Numbered from the stretch's first letter, positions 31,107 to 40,158 are shown. The stretch is 64,000 bases of DNA from Actinotalea sp. JY-7876 (GCF_014042015.1 NZ_CP059493.1:1488001-1552000); one strand, 5' to 3'. The notes: a model not told the origin generated them from the sequence alone. Program-made: numbers and translations.

Positions 31107-31697
31107 ATGGAACCGATCATGCTGCGGGACGAGCACCTGCTGCTCACCCCGCCCACCGACCGCGACGTGGACGACATCACCGCCGCGTGCCAGGACCCCG
31201 AGATCGCCGCCTGGGTCACCGTGCCCTCGCCGTACGGGCGGTCCGACGCCGAGTTCTTCGTCGCCCACGTCGTCGGACCGGGGTGGGAGAGCGGCACGGA
31301 TCTCGTGTGGGCGGTGCGGGACGCCACGGGCACCTCCGACCGCCTGCTCGGCATGATCGGGCTGCACGGCCTCGCCGACGGCTCGGCGGAGATCGGGTTC
31401 TGGATCGCGCCGTGGGCGCGCGGCCGCGGAGTCGTGGGCCGGGCCGTCGACCTCGTGCTGGACCACGCGTTCGCCCCCGACGGGCTCGACCTGGTCCGGG
31501 TGCTCTGGACCGCCTTCGTCGGCAACTGGCCCTCGCGTCGCATCGCCTGGCGTGCCGGCTTCCGGGTCGAGGGCGCGGTGCGGCTGCACGGCGTGCAGCG
31601 CGACGTGCGGCGCGACGCGTGGCTCGCCACCCTGCTGCGCGACGACCCGCGCACGCCGGCCGAGCCGTGGCCCGCGGAGGCGCCCGCCGCGCCGTGA
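31107..31697 (+). CDS. GNAT-family N-acetyltransferase (RimJ/RimL-like)
   Basis: A 196-residue acetyltransferase. The N-terminus LLLTPPTDRDVDDITAACQDPEIAAW is typical of RimJ/RimL relatives. The acetyl-CoA loop appears as APWARGRGVVGRAVDLVLDHAF at about residues 107-128, preceded by GSAEIGFWI, and FVGNWPSRRIAWRAGFRVEG matches the usual N-x-xS-xx-x-xxxGF block. RimJ/L-like enzymes acetylate protein N-termini or small amines. The substrate is unknown. The M3 peptidase gene begins 15 nt downstream, so the two may be co-transcribed. Confidence 0.88.
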   Translation: MEPIMLRDEHLLLTPPTDRDVDDITAACQDPEIAAWVTVPSPYGRSDAEFFVAHVVGPGWESGTDLVWAVRDATGTSDRLLGMIGLHGLADGSAEIGFWIAPWARGRGVVGRAVDLVLDHAFAPDGLDLVRVLWTAFVGNWPSRRIAWRAGFRVEGAVRLHGVQRDVRRDAWLATLLRDDPRTPAEPWPAEAPAAP

Positions 31698-31711
31698 GAG
31701 AGGATGGCCGG

Positions 31712-33787
31712 ATGATCGACACGACACCCGCGCTGGACCCCGCCAACCCGTTCGCGCACGACTCGGCGCTGCCGTACGCGCTCCCCGACTTCACCCGGAT
31801 CCGCGACGAGCACTACCTGCCCGCGTTCGAGGCGGGCATGGCCGCCGAGCGGGCCGAGGTCGAGGCGCTCCTCGCGGACCCCGAACCGCCCACCGAGGAG
31901 CTGCTGCTCGGGCTCGAGCGGTCCGGGTCCCTGCTGCACCGGGTCGCCACGGTCTTCTTCAACCGGACGAGCGCCGACACCTCGCCCGCGCTCGACGACC
32001 TCGAGGAGCAGGTCGCCCCGCTGCTCTCCGAGCACCACGACGCGATCTACCTCGACCGCCGCCTGTACGAGCGCCTCGAGGCGCTCCAGGCGCGCGTCGA
32101 CGCCGGCGAGGTGACGCTCGAGCCCGACGCCGCGTGGCTGCTCACCGAGCTGCGGCGCGACGTCGTGCGGGCGGGTGCCGCGCAGCCCGAGGAGGTCCAG
32201 CAGCGCCTGCGCGAGCTGAACTCCCGGATCTCGACGCTCGAGACCGCGTTCGGGCGGGAGCTGCTCGCCGAGACCAACGCCAGCGCCGTGCTCGTCGAGG
32301 ACGCCGAGGACCTCGAGGGCATGCCGCAGGACGCCATCGCCGCCGCGCGCCAGGCCGCCGCCGACCGCGGCCACGAGAGCGGCTACCTCGTCGAGCTCAT
32401 GCTCTACAGCCAGCAGCCCGTCCTGGCGACGCTGCGCCGGCGCGACGTGCGGCGCCGCATCCACGAGGCGTCGATCGCCCGCGGCGGGCGCGGCGGCGAG
32501 CACGACACGCGCGCCGTCCTGCTCGAGCTCGCGCGCCTGCGCGCCGAGCGCGCCCGGCTCCTCGGCTACGAGCACCACGCGGCGTACGTCGCCGAGGACG
32601 GCACCGCACGCACGACGTCGGCCGTGTCCTCGATCCTGGGCCGGCTCGCGCCGGCCGCCGCCGCGAACGCGCGCCGCGAGGCCGCCGACCTCGAAGCGGC
32701 CCTGCAGGCCGACGAGCCCGGCGCGACCCTCGAGGCGTGGGACTGGCCCTACTACGCCGAGCGCGTCCGCCAGGAGCGGTACGCGCTGGACGACGCCGTC
32801 CTGCGCCCCTACCTCGAGCTCGAGCGCGTGGTCCACGACGGGGTCTTCTTCGCCGCCGGCGAGCTCTACGGCCTGCAGTTCGCCGAGCGCACCGACCTCG
32901 TCGGCTACCACCCGGACGTGCGCGTCTTCGAGGTGCGCGACGCCGACGGCGCCGAGCTGGGGCTCTTCCTGGCCGACTGGTACACCCGCGAGTCCAAGCG
33001 CGGCGGCGCCTGGATGAACAACCTCGTGGACCAGAGCCACCTGCTGGGTCACCGGCCCGTGGTGGTCAACAACCTCAACATCCCCAAGCCGCCCGCGGGC
33101 GAGCCGACGCTGCTCACCTGGGACGAGGTCATCACGCTCTTCCACGAGTTCGGGCACGCGCTGCACGGGCTCTTCTCGGACGTGCGGCTGCCGTCGCAGT
33201 CGGGCACCGAGGTGCCGCGGGACTTCGTGGAGTACCCGTCGCAGGTCAACGAGATGTGGGCGTGGGAGCCGCGCGTGCTGAGCCGCTACGCGGTGCACCA
33301 CGTCACGGGGGAGCCGCTGCCGCAGGAGTGGGTCGAGACGATGATCGCCTCGCGGCAGTACAACGAGGGCTTCTCCACGACGGAGTACCTCGCGGCCGCG
33401 CTGCTGGACCAGGCGTGGCACACGCTCACCCCCGAGCAGGTGCCGACCGACGTCGACGAGGTCGAGGCGTTCGAGGCGCGCGCGCTGGAGGCCGCCGGGA
33501 TCGCGGTGCCGGCCGTGCCGCCGCGGTACCGCACGACGTACTTCAACCACGTCTTCGGCGGTGGGTACGCCGCGGCGTACTACTCCTACATCTGGTCCGA
33601 GGTGCTGGACGCGGACACGGTGACGTGGTTCGAGGAGAACGGCGGGCTGCGGCGCGAGAACGGCGACCGCTTCCGCCGGGTGCTCCTCTCGCGCGGCGGC
33701 TCGCTCGACGTCATGGACACCTTCCGCGAGCTGCGCGGACGCGACCCGGAGATCGCGCCCCTGCTGGCTCGCCGCGGGCTGTCCTGA
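31712..33787 (+). CDS. M3-family zinc metallopeptidase (Dcp/oligopeptidase A type)
   Basis: A 691-residue peptidase. The zinc motif HEFGHALH lies near residue 478, with the third ligand Glu in DFVEYPSQVNEMWAWEP about 30 residues later. Downstream SRQYNEGFSTTEYLAAALLDQAWH and FGGGYAAAYYSYIWSEVLDAD are the conserved substrate-site segments of Dcp/OpdA-type enzymes. There is no signal peptide, so it is cytoplasmic and degrades short peptides. Length fits the family (about 680). An upstream ATG at 31704 runs into a stop after three codons, so 31712 is the start. It may take up peptides released by the proteasome encoded further on (inference). Confidence 0.95.
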   Translation: MIDTTPALDPANPFAHDSALPYALPDFTRIRDEHYLPAFEAGMAAERAEVEALLADPEPPTEELLLGLERSGSLLHRVATVFFNRTSADTSPALDDLEEQVAPLLSEHHDAIYLDRRLYERLEALQARVDAGEVTLEPDAAWLLTELRRDVVRAGAAQPEEVQQRLRELNSRISTLETAFGRELLAETNASAVLVEDAEDLEGMPQDAIAAARQAAADRGHESGYLVELMLYSQQPVLATLRRRDVRRRIHEASIARGGRGGEHDTRAVLLELARLRAERARLLGYEHHAAYVAEDGTARTTSAVSSILGRLAPAAAANARREAADLEAALQADEPGATLEAWDWPYYAERVRQERYALDDAVLRPYLELERVVHDGVFFAAGELYGLQFAERTDLVGYHPDVRVFEVRDADGAELGLFLADWYTRESKRGGAWMNNLVDQSHLLGHRPVVVNNLNIPKPPAGEPTLLTWDEVITLFHEFGHALHGLFSDVRLPSQSGTEVPRDFVEYPSQVNEMWAWEPRVLSRYAVHHVTGEPLPQEWVETMIASRQYNEGFSTTEYLAAALLDQAWHTLTPEQVPTDVDEVEAFEARALEAAGIAVPAVPPRYRTTYFNHVFGGGYAAAYYSYIWSEVLDADTVTWFEENGGLRRENGDRFRRVLLSRGGSLDVMDTFRELRGRDPEIAPLLARRGLS

Positions 33788-33832
33788 CGGTGCGGGGCGC
33801 CGCTGACGCGCGGTGACCTCCCGGCGCGCGGG

Positions 33833-33838
33833 TACGGT
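33833..33838 (+). promoter_or_regulatory. -10 element, leaderless type, for the M20 peptidase gene
   Basis: TACGGT ends 6 nt before the ATG at 33845, with no Shine-Dalgarno between. Confidence 0.4.
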
Positions 33839-33844
33839 GGCGCC

Positions 33845-35179
33845 ATGTCGACCCAGCCGACCGGCGCCACCGTGACCACCGCGCAGGACGAGGTCACGCG
33901 CCTCTGCCAGGACCTGCTCCGCATCGACACGTCGAACTACGGCGACGGCAGCGGCCCGGGCGAGCGGGTCGCCGCCGAGTACGTCGCCGCCGCGCTGGCC
34001 GAGGTCGGCCTCGAGCCCGAGCTGTTCGAGTCGGCGCCCGGGCGGGCGAACGTGGTGGTGCGGCTCGAGGGCAGCGACGCCTCGCGTCCCGCCCTGGTGC
34101 TGCACGGCCACACCGACGTCGTGCCCGCCGCGGCCGACGACTGGTCCGTCGACCCGTTCGGCGGCGAGGAGCGCGACGGGCTCCTGTGGGGCCGCGGCGC
34201 CGTCGACATGAAGGACATGGACGCGATGATCCTCGCGGTCGTGCGCCAGATGGTGCGCGAGGGCCGTCGCCCGGCGCGCGACGTCGTCGTCGCCTTCTTC
34301 GCGGACGAGGAGGCGGGCGGGCGCTACGGCGCGAGCTACGCCGTCGACCACCGGCCGGAGCTGTTCGAGGGCGCGACCGAGGCGATCAGCGAGGTCGGCG
34401 GGTTCTCGGTGGAGGTCGGGGGGCGGCGCGCGTACCTGCTCCAGACGGCGGAGAAGGGGATCGGCTGGCTGCGCCTGGTCGCCGACGGGCGCGCGGGCCA
34501 CGGCTCGCAGGTCAACACCGAGAACGCCGTGACGCACCTCGCGGCCGCCGTGGCGCGCATCGGCGCCTACGCCTGGCCCCTGGAGATCACGCCGACCGTC
34601 AGGGCGCTGCTCGAGGGCGTCGCGCAGCTCACCGGGCTGCCGCTCGACCTGGAGGACCCGGCCGCCGTCGACCGGCTGGTCCAGGCGCTCGGGCCGGCGT
34701 CGCGCTTCGTCGGCGCGACCGTGCGCAACACCGCCAACCCGACCCAGCTCGACGCCGGCTACAAGGCCAACGTCATCCCGGGGTCGGCGTCGGCCGTGCT
34801 CGACACGCGCTTCCTGCCCGGGCACGAGGACGCCGCCCGGGCGACGCTGGCCGAGCTCGCGGGTCCGGGTGTGCGGATCGAGGACATCCACCGCGACATC
34901 GCGCTCGAGTTCCCCTTCGAGGGCGACCTGGTCGACGCGATGGTCGCCGCGCTGCACGCCGAGGACCCGGGCGCCGCGGTGCTGCCCTACACGCTCTCCG
35001 GCGGCACGGACAACAAGTCGCTCGCCCGCCTGGGCATCACGGGCTACGGGTTCGCGCCGCTGCGGCTGCCGACGTCGCTCGACTTCTCGGCGATGTTCCA
35101 CGGCGTCGACGAGCGCGTGCCGGTGGATGCGCTGCGGTTCGGCACGCGGGTCCTGGACCGGCTGCTCGCCACCTGCTGA
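33845..35179 (+). CDS. M20-family peptidase (DapE/ArgE-like dipeptidase)
   Basis: A 444-residue dizinc peptidase. Zinc and catalytic motifs are LHGHTDVVPA, GRGAVDMKDMDAM, VVAFFADEEAGG (catalytic and bridging carboxylates) and a late GGTDNKSLARLG. The dimerisation lid lies in the middle, with RAGHGSQVNTENAVTHL. The family covers succinyl-diaminopimelate desuccinylase, acetylornithine deacetylase and dipeptidases. Its neighbourhood resembles that of the mycobacterial DapE2-like gene, which is not the lysine-pathway enzyme, so a general peptidase name is used. It is cytoplasmic. Convergent with the DUF5703 gene. Confidence 0.93.
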   Translation: MSTQPTGATVTTAQDEVTRLCQDLLRIDTSNYGDGSGPGERVAAEYVAAALAEVGLEPELFESAPGRANVVVRLEGSDASRPALVLHGHTDVVPAAADDWSVDPFGGEERDGLLWGRGAVDMKDMDAMILAVVRQMVREGRRPARDVVVAFFADEEAGGRYGASYAVDHRPELFEGATEAISEVGGFSVEVGGRRAYLLQTAEKGIGWLRLVADGRAGHGSQVNTENAVTHLAAAVARIGAYAWPLEITPTVRALLEGVAQLTGLPLDLEDPAAVDRLVQALGPASRFVGATVRNTANPTQLDAGYKANVIPGSASAVLDTRFLPGHEDAARATLAELAGPGVRIEDIHRDIALEFPFEGDLVDAMVAALHAEDPGAAVLPYTLSGGTDNKSLARLGITGYGFAPLRLPTSLDFSAMFHGVDERVPVDALRFGTRVLDRLLATC

Positions 35180-35197
35180 GGCCGGCCGCGGCGGGCG

Positions 35198-35428
35198 TCA
35201 GAGCGTGCTGCGGACGCGGATGATCTTGCGGCGCAGCCAGACCTTGCGTTCGCCGCCCGCGTACAGGCTCGTGCGGGCCAGCTCCCACCGGCCGTACTCG
35301 GCCTCGTCGGTGAGCAGGCGGCGGGCGTCGCCGTTGCTCGTGGAGCGCGGGATGGTCAGGACGCGGTACTCCCACTGACCGCCCTGGTTGCGCCAGCCGT
35401 CGCGGACCGACGTCGTGATGGGACTCAA
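35198..35428 (-). CDS. DUF5703-family small conserved actinobacterial protein
   Basis: A 76-residue basic protein with WEYRVLTIPRSTSNGDARRLL, EYGRWELARTSLYAGG and VWLRRKIIRVRST, the conserved core of DUF5703. Function is unknown. The start is TTG at 35428: GGGAGG lies 8 nt upstream, no ATG or GTG in frame fits, and the conserved core begins soon after. Homologues occupy the same position near uppP/mshC in other actinobacteria (from memory). It is divergent from the acidic protein gene, with 68 bp of shared upstream DNA. Confidence 0.85.
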   Translation of the reverse strand: MSPITTSVRDGWRNQGGQWEYRVLTIPRSTSNGDARRLLTDEAEYGRWELARTSLYAGGERKVWLRRKIIRVRSTL

Positions 35429-35496
35429 CGCACATACCTCCCGGTGGTCGCACCGCCGTTGTCCATTGTGCCTGGTCGAGCGCTACCGTCGACCCC

Positions 35497-35835
35497 ATGA
35501 CCGACGACCCCCGTGCCGCGCTCGACCGCCTGCTCGCCGCACTCGAGGCCCACTTCCACGCGGTCAGCACCGGCCGCGGGGACGAGGACCCGGCCGTCGA
35601 CGACGCGTACGACGTCCTCGCTGACGCCTTCGACGCCTACGACACCGCGCTGCTGCGCGTCCACGGCGAGACGCTGCCCTTCTACCTCGGTGACGAGGTC
35701 GACGACGCAGACGACGAGGACGACGACGAGGACGACGACGAGGACGACGAGGACGACGACGTCGACGAGGACGACCTCGACGACCTGGAGGACGACCAGC
35801 TCGACGGCACGGAGCTCGACGAGCCCGGCCGCTGA
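35497..35835 (+). CDS. Small protein with long Asp/Glu tail (often mis-named primosomal protein)
   Basis: A 112-residue protein: an N-terminal helical part of about 65 residues (DDPRAALDRLLAALEAHFHAV; DDAYDVLADAFDAYDTALL) followed by an almost pure Asp/Glu tail from about residue 67 to 105. The tail is coded by runs of GACGAC/GAGGAC, a low-complexity DNA repeat at about 35697-35775. Similar actinobacterial proteins carry the name primosomal protein, for which I see no basis. A role in binding basic partners is only a guess. No motif or signal peptide is visible. Confidence 0.75.
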   Translation: MTDDPRAALDRLLAALEAHFHAVSTGRGDEDPAVDDAYDVLADAFDAYDTALLRVHGETLPFYLGDEVDDADDEDDDEDDDEDDEDDDVDEDDLDDLEDDQLDGTELDEPGR

Positions 35836-35855
35836 CCCCGCCCGGCGCGCTCCCC

Positions 35856-35890
35856 GGAGGCTTCTGCCCGCATCCCGGCCACAAGCCTCC
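35856..35890. repeat. Palindromic hairpin repeat, copy 1
   Basis: The arms GGAGGCTTCTGCCCG and CGGCCACAAGCCTCC pair at 13 of 15 positions around a CATCC loop. It is the first of two related 35-nt hairpins between convergent genes. Similarity continues about 30 nt past the hairpin (GTGCGGA and CGCGGCACC). Confidence 0.85.
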
Positions 35891-35948
35891 GCGGGATCGG
35901 TGCGGACGAGCCGCGGCACCCCGGTCGCCGGGGGCGGGTCGGGGCACC

Positions 35949-35983
35949 GGAGGGTTGTGCCCGCATACCGGTCACAAGCCTCC
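35949..35983. repeat. Palindromic hairpin repeat, copy 2
   Basis: The arms GGAGGGTTGTGCCCG and CGGTCACAAGCCTCC pair at 13 of 15 positions around a CATAC loop. The centre lies 93 bp from copy 1, followed by GTGCGGA and CGCCGCACC as in copy 1. Both could also act as bidirectional terminators between the acidic protein gene and the convergent aldo/keto reductase. Confidence 0.85.
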
Positions 35984-36044
35984 GCCGGAGGGTGCGGATG
36001 GGGCGCCGCACCGGGGCGCGGCGGCTACGCGCCGCTGAGGTGGG

Positions 36045-37004
36045 TCAGCGGGCTTCGGGGTAGCCGGTTGCCGGCGCGCTGACCTCGTCCAGGGCCTGAG
36101 CGATGGCCTCGGGGAGCGCGGTGTCGGCGTCGAGCGCGGTCCGGAGCTGGGCCGCGGTGCGCGCGCCCACGAGCGCGGACGCCACCCCCGGGCGTGAGAG
36201 CACCCAGCCCAGCGCGAGCTCGAGCGGCGTGCGCTCCAGCCCGTCCGCGGCCGTGTGCAGCGCCTCGGTCACCCGGACCGACGACGCCCCGAGGTAGGGC
36301 GTGACGAAGCCGGCGAGGTGCGCCGAGGCCGCGCGGGAGTCGGCGGGCACCGTGCGCCGGTACTTGCCGGTCAGCACGCCCCGGCCGAGCGGCGACCAGG
36401 CGAGCACGCCCGCGCCGAGCGCCGCGGCGGCGGGCACGACCTCACGCTCGATGCCGCGCTCGAGCAGCGAGTACTCGACCTCGACGGCCGCGAGCGGCGC
36501 CGTGGCCTCGAGCAGCGTGCCCAGGCGGGCCGTCTGCCAGCCCGGGTGGTTGGACAGGCCCACGTAGCGGGCGCGGCCCGTGTCGATGACGTGCCGCAGG
36601 GCCGCCGCGACCTCGGCGAGCGGGGTCCGCGGGTCCGGCTGCTGCACGAGGAAGAGGTCGACGTGGTCCGTGCCGAGGCGGGCCAGCGACGCGTCGAGGG
36701 ACGAGAGCAGGGCGCCGCGCGACGCGTCCACGACGGCGCCGCGCGCCGTGCGCCGCACGCCGCCCTTGGTGCACAGCACGACGTCGTCCCGCGCCACGAC
36801 CCGCCCGAGCAGCGAGCCGATGAGCTCCTCGGCCGCGCCGTCCGCGTACGACGCCGCGGTGTCCACGAGGGTCCCGCCGGCGTCCACGAAGTCGCGCAGC
36901 TGCTCCGCGGCCTCCTGCTCGTCCGTGTCCCGCGCCCACGTGAGCGTGCCGAGCCCGAGCGCGGAGACCCGCAGTCCGGTCCTGCCCAGCTGTCGCTCCT
37001 CCAT
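36045..37004 (-). CDS. Aldo/keto reductase family oxidoreductase
   Basis: A 319-residue TIM-barrel NADPH-dependent reductase. Evidence includes [20 protein letters not shown], the catalytic Asp/Tyr in [10 protein letters not shown], the Lys in [17 protein letters not shown] and the cofactor-binding C-terminal [14 protein letters not shown]. The position of the tetrad His (usually IHxPDP) reads LVQQPDP, so His appears replaced by Gln; activity may be altered or shifted to another reaction. Homologues with a similar neighbourhood (uppP) exist in actinobacteria. Substrate unknown. ATG at 37004 is used. Divergent from uppP. Confidence 0.9.
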   Translation of the reverse strand: MEERQLGRTGLRVSALGLGTLTWARDTDEQEAAEQLRDFVDAGGTLVDTAASYADGAAEELIGSLLGRVVARDDVVLCTKGGVRRTARGAVVDASRGALLSSLDASLARLGTDHVDLFLVQQPDPRTPLAEVAAALRHVIDTGRARYVGLSNHPGWQTARLGTLLEATAPLAAVEVEYSLLERGIEREVVPAAAALGAGVLAWSPLGRGVLTGKYRRTVPADSRAASAHLAGFVTPYLGASSVRVTEALHTAADGLERTPLELALGWVLSRPGVASALVGARTAAQLRTALDADTALPEAIAQALDEVSAPATGYPEAR

Positions 37005-37066
37005 GGTCACCACGCTACCGGGCGGCGTCGGGTGGGCCGGGACGTCGTCCCGGCCCCGAGCCCCGG

Positions 37067-37072
37067 TAACCT
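37067..37072 (+). promoter_or_regulatory. -10 element, leaderless type, for uppP
   Basis: TAACCT ends 7 nt before the uppP ATG at 37080, with no ribosome-binding site in between. Confidence 0.45.
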
Positions 37073-37079
37073 TCGCGCC

Positions 37080-37955
37080 ATGACGTGGTGGGAAGCGGTC
37101 GTCCTCGGCCTGGTCCAAGGGCTCACCGAGTTCCTCCCGGTCTCCTCCAGCGCGCACCTGCGCATCGTGGGGGAGCTGCTGCCCGGCGGGGGTGACCCGG
37201 GCGCGGCGTTCACGGCGATCACGCAGATCGGCACCGAGAGCGCCGTGCTCCTCTACTTCCGCCGCGACATCGCGCGAATCTGCCGCGCGTGGTGGCGCGC
37301 GCTGAGCGGGCGCGACGGCGCGGACCTGCGCTCGCGCCTCGGGTCGGCCGACCCGGACGCGCGGATGGCGTGGTGGATCGCCCTGGGCTCGGTGCCGATC
37401 GTCGTGCTCGGGCTCGCCTTCGAGGACTCGATCAAGGGACCGTTCCGCAACCTCTACCTCGTCGCCGCGACGCTCGCCATCTTCGCCCTCGCCCTGGGCT
37501 GGGCCGACAAGGTCGGCGCCAAGACACGCACGCTCGACCAGCTCACGGGCAAGCACGCGATCCTCTTCGGCTTCGCGCAGGCCATGGCGCTGATCCCGGG
37601 CGTCTCGCGCTCGGGCGGCACCATCACCGCCGGGCTCCTCATGGGCTACACCCGGGAGGCCGCCGCGCGGTACTCCTTCCTCCTCGCGATCCCCGCGGTC
37701 CTGGGCTCCGGGTTCCAGCAGCTCGTCACGAGCCTCGACGACTTCGGTGACCCGGGCACGCCGGGGCTCGGCGTCACGGCGCTGGCGACGGCGATCGCCT
37801 TCGCGGTCGGGTACCTGGTGATCATCGGGTTCCTCAAGCTCGTCTCCACCCGCAGCTACCAGCCCTTCGTGGTCTACCGGATCGCGCTCGCCGCGGTCGT
37901 CGTGGTGCTCATCTGGGCCGGTGCGCTGCAGCCGGTGAGCGCCGCGGTCGGCTGA
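37080..37955 (+). CDS. uppP: Undecaprenyl-diphosphatase UppP (BacA)
   Basis: A 291-residue polytopic membrane enzyme that dephosphorylates undecaprenyl diphosphate, recycling the lipid carrier for peptidoglycan and giving bacitracin resistance. Both catalytic motifs are present: [14 protein letters not shown] at about residues 14-27 and [17 protein letters not shown] near 175-190. [21 protein letters not shown] and C-terminal helices match the family fold. The length is slightly above the usual 270. mshC follows 46 bp downstream with its own likely promoter. Confidence 0.97.
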   Translation: MTWWEAVVLGLVQGLTEFLPVSSSAHLRIVGELLPGGGDPGAAFTAITQIGTESAVLLYFRRDIARICRAWWRALSGRDGADLRSRLGSADPDARMAWWIALGSVPIVVLGLAFEDSIKGPFRNLYLVAATLAIFALALGWADKVGAKTRTLDQLTGKHAILFGFAQAMALIPGVSRSGGTITAGLLMGYTREAAARYSFLLAIPAVLGSGFQQLVTSLDDFGDPGTPGLGVTALATAIAFAVGYLVIIGFLKLVSTRSYQPFVVYRIALAAVVVVLIWAGALQPVSAAVG

Positions 37956-37989
37956 GGACGGCCGGTCGGCGGTCGTCCCACCTCTGGCT

Positions 37990-37995
37990 TAGGCT
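37990..37995 (+). promoter_or_regulatory. -10 element, leaderless type, for mshC
   Basis: TAGGCT ends 6 nt before the GTG start at 38002. Confidence 0.45.
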
Positions 37996-38001
37996 GCGTC
38001 G

Positions 38002-39261
38002 GTGCGTACCTGGCCCTCCCCGCATGTCCCCTCGATCCCCGGTAGCGGCGGGGAGGTGACCGTGCTCGACACCGTCACCGGCACGCTGGTGACCGCGGCC
38101 ACCGGCCCGCGGGCCACGATGTACGTGTGCGGCATCACGCCGTACGACGCGACCCACCTCGGCCACGCCGCCACCTACATCGCCTTCGACCTGCTGCACC
38201 GGGCCTGGCTCGACGCCGGCCTCGAGGTCACCTACGCCTCCAACGTCACCGACGTCGACGACCCCCTGCTCGAGCGGGCCACCGCCACGGGGGTCGACTG
38301 GCAGAAGCTCGCCGAGGAGCAGACGGCGCTCTTCGCCGAGGACATGACGGCGCTGGGCGTGCTCGCGCCCCACGTCTACCTGGGCGCTGTCGAGACCATC
38401 CCGACCGTCGCCACGACGGTGCGGCGGCTGCTGGACCAGGGGCTCGCGTACCGGGTTCCGCTCGAGGAGGGCGCCGGCGGCGACCGGCCCGACCTCGGGG
38501 ACGTCTACGCGGACATCTCCGCCGACGAGCAGCTCACCGCCGTCGCCGGCCTGGACCACGACGAGACGGTCGCGCTCTTCGCGGAGCGGGGCGGGGACCC
38601 CGGGCGGCCCGGCAAGCGCGACCCGCTCGACCCCGCGCTGTGGCGCCGCGTGCGGCCGGGGGAGCCGTCCTGGGACGGCGGCGAGCTCGGCGAGGGACGC
38701 CCCGGCTGGCACATCGAGTGCACGGTGATCGCCGAGCAGGCGCTCGGTTCCTCGTTCGACGTGCAGGGCGGCGGCCGCGACCTCGTCTTCCCCCACCACG
38801 CCATGAGCACCGCCCACGCGCGAGCGCTCGGCGGGCAGGGCGCGCGCGCCCACGTCCACACGGGGATGGTGGGCCTCGACGGCGAGAAGATGAGCAAGTC
38901 GCGCGGCAACCTCGTGCTGGTCTCGGAGCTGCGCCGCCAGGGTGTCGACCCGATGGCCGTGCGCCTCGCCGTGCTGGCGCACCACTACCGCGAGGACTGG
39001 CAGTGGGACGACGCCGTGCTGGCGGACGCCCGGACCCGCCTCGAGCGCTGGCGCGCCGCGGTCTCCGGCAACGGCGGTCCCGACCCGGACACCACCGTCG
39101 CCGCGATCCGCTCGGCCCTGGCCGCCGACCTCGACGCCCCCGGCGCGCTGCGCGCCGTGGACACGTGGGCCGACGCGGCCCTCAGCGTCGGTGGTGACGT
39201 CGAGGGTGCCCCCGGCGTGATCGCGCGCGCGCTCGACGCGCTGCTCGGCGTCCGCCTCTGA
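38002..39261 (+). CDS. mshC: Mycothiol ligase MshC (cysteine:GlcN-Ins ligase)
   Basis: A 419-residue class I cysteinyl-tRNA-synthetase-like enzyme that joins cysteine to 1D-myo-inosityl 2-amino-2-deoxy-alpha-D-glucopyranoside, the third step of mycothiol synthesis. It has the zinc-site start [21 protein letters not shown] (HIGH-like THLGHA near residue 52), [38 protein letters not shown] and [12 protein letters not shown] near 295. It lacks the tRNA-binding C-terminal domain of CysS, which distinguishes it. It uses a GTG start. Its presence shows that the host is an actinobacterium making mycothiol. Confidence 0.96.
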   Translation: MRTWPSPHVPSIPGSGGEVTVLDTVTGTLVTAATGPRATMYVCGITPYDATHLGHAATYIAFDLLHRAWLDAGLEVTYASNVTDVDDPLLERATATGVDWQKLAEEQTALFAEDMTALGVLAPHVYLGAVETIPTVATTVRRLLDQGLAYRVPLEEGAGGDRPDLGDVYADISADEQLTAVAGLDHDETVALFAERGGDPGRPGKRDPLDPALWRRVRPGEPSWDGGELGEGRPGWHIECTVIAEQALGSSFDVQGGGRDLVFPHHAMSTAHARALGGQGARAHVHTGMVGLDGEKMSKSRGNLVLVSELRRQGVDPMAVRLAVLAHHYREDWQWDDAVLADARTRLERWRAAVSGNGGPDPDTTVAAIRSALAADLDAPGALRAVDTWADAALSVGGDVEGAPGVIARALDALLGVRL

Positions 39262-39266
39262 GGCGC

Positions 39267-39290
39267 GGGCGCCCCGGCCTCGGGGCGCCC
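39267..39290. terminator. Hairpin between convergent mshC and the PAC2 gene
   Basis: GGGCGCCCCG and CGGGGCGCCC form a perfect 10-bp stem with a GCCT loop, 5 nt after the mshC stop. No T-run follows. It can serve both convergent genes. Confidence 0.6.
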
Positions 39291-39300
39291 GGCCGGTGGC

Positions 39301-40158
39301 TCAGGCGCCGCCCGGACCGCCGTCGCGGCGCCGCAGGTAGCGCTCGAACTCGCGCGCGATCGCCTCACCGGTCGCCTCGGGGAGCTCGGCCGTGTCCTTG
39401 GCCTCCTCGAGCTGCGCGACGTACTCGGCGATCTCCGGGTCCTCCGCCGCGAGCTCGTCGACGCCGTTCTGCCACGCCTCGGCGTCCTCCGCGAGGTCGC
39501 GCAGCGGCACCGCCTCGCCCAGCAGCCCTTCGAGGCGCACGAGCAGGGCCTGCGTCGCCTTGGGCGAGGGCGGGTGGGCGACGTAGTGCGGCACGGCGCC
39601 CCACACCGACAGCGCACGCAGGCCCCGTCGCTGCGCCTCGTGCTGGAGGACGCCCACGATCCCCGTCGGCCCCTCGTAGGTGTTGGCGTCCAGGCCGAGG
39701 GTCGCCTGGAGCACCGTGTCGTCCGACGTCGCCGTGACCGGGATGGGCCGCGTGTGCGGCACGTCGGCGAGCAGGGCGCCCAGCGTCACGACGGTCGTCA
39801 CACCCAGCCGCTCGGCCAGGTCGAGCAGCTCGGTGCTGTAGCGCCGCCACCGCATGGACGGCTCGATGCCGTGGACGAGGACGATGTGGCGGCCGTCGGG
39901 CCGCTGCGCGAGGGCGATCGTCGTCGTCGGCCAGGTGATCTCCCGGCGGCCGTCCTCCGTCAGCGCGACGGTCGGCCGGTTGACCTGGAAGTCGTGGTAC
40001 TCCTCGGGGTCGAGCTCGTCGACCTCCTCCGCACCCCACACGTCGTGCAGGTGCACGAGCGCCTGCGTCGCGGCGGCCCCGGCGTCGTTCCAGCCCTCGA
40101 ACGCCGCGAGCATCACCGCGCCGCGCAGCGGTCCGCCGGGGGGGAGTGCATCGCTCAT
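39301..40158 (-). CDS. PAC2-family protein (proteasome assembly chaperone-like, DUF75)
   Basis: A 285-residue PAC2 protein: VMLAAFEGWNDAGAAATQALVHL, REITWPTTTIALAQ, IVLVHGIEPSMRWRRYS, VVTLGALLADVPHTRPIPVTAT and YEGPTGIVGVL are the family blocks. PAC2 was named after a eukaryotic proteasome-assembly chaperone. Actinobacterial homologues often lie near proteasome genes, as here about 5 kb upstream, but a direct role in assembly is not proven. The C-terminal 60 residues are acidic and helical. Cytoplasmic. Confidence 0.9.
   Translation of the reverse strand: MSDALPPGGPLRGAVMLAAFEGWNDAGAAATQALVHLHDVWGAEEVDELDPEEYHDFQVNRPTVALTEDGRREITWPTTTIALAQRPDGRHIVLVHGIEPSMRWRRYSTELLDLAERLGVTTVVTLGALLADVPHTRPIPVTATSDDTVLQATLGLDANTYEGPTGIVGVLQHEAQRRGLRALSVWGAVPHYVAHPPSPKATQALLVRLEGLLGEAVPLRDLAEDAEAWQNGVDELAAEDPEIAEYVAQLEEAKDTAELPEATGEAIAREFERYLRRRDGGPGGA

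Noticed and set aside
31094-35101. A 1,335-codon open frame antisense to GNAT, M3 and M20 genes
   Set aside because: It lies opposite three well-supported genes and shows no domain; a GC-driven shadow.
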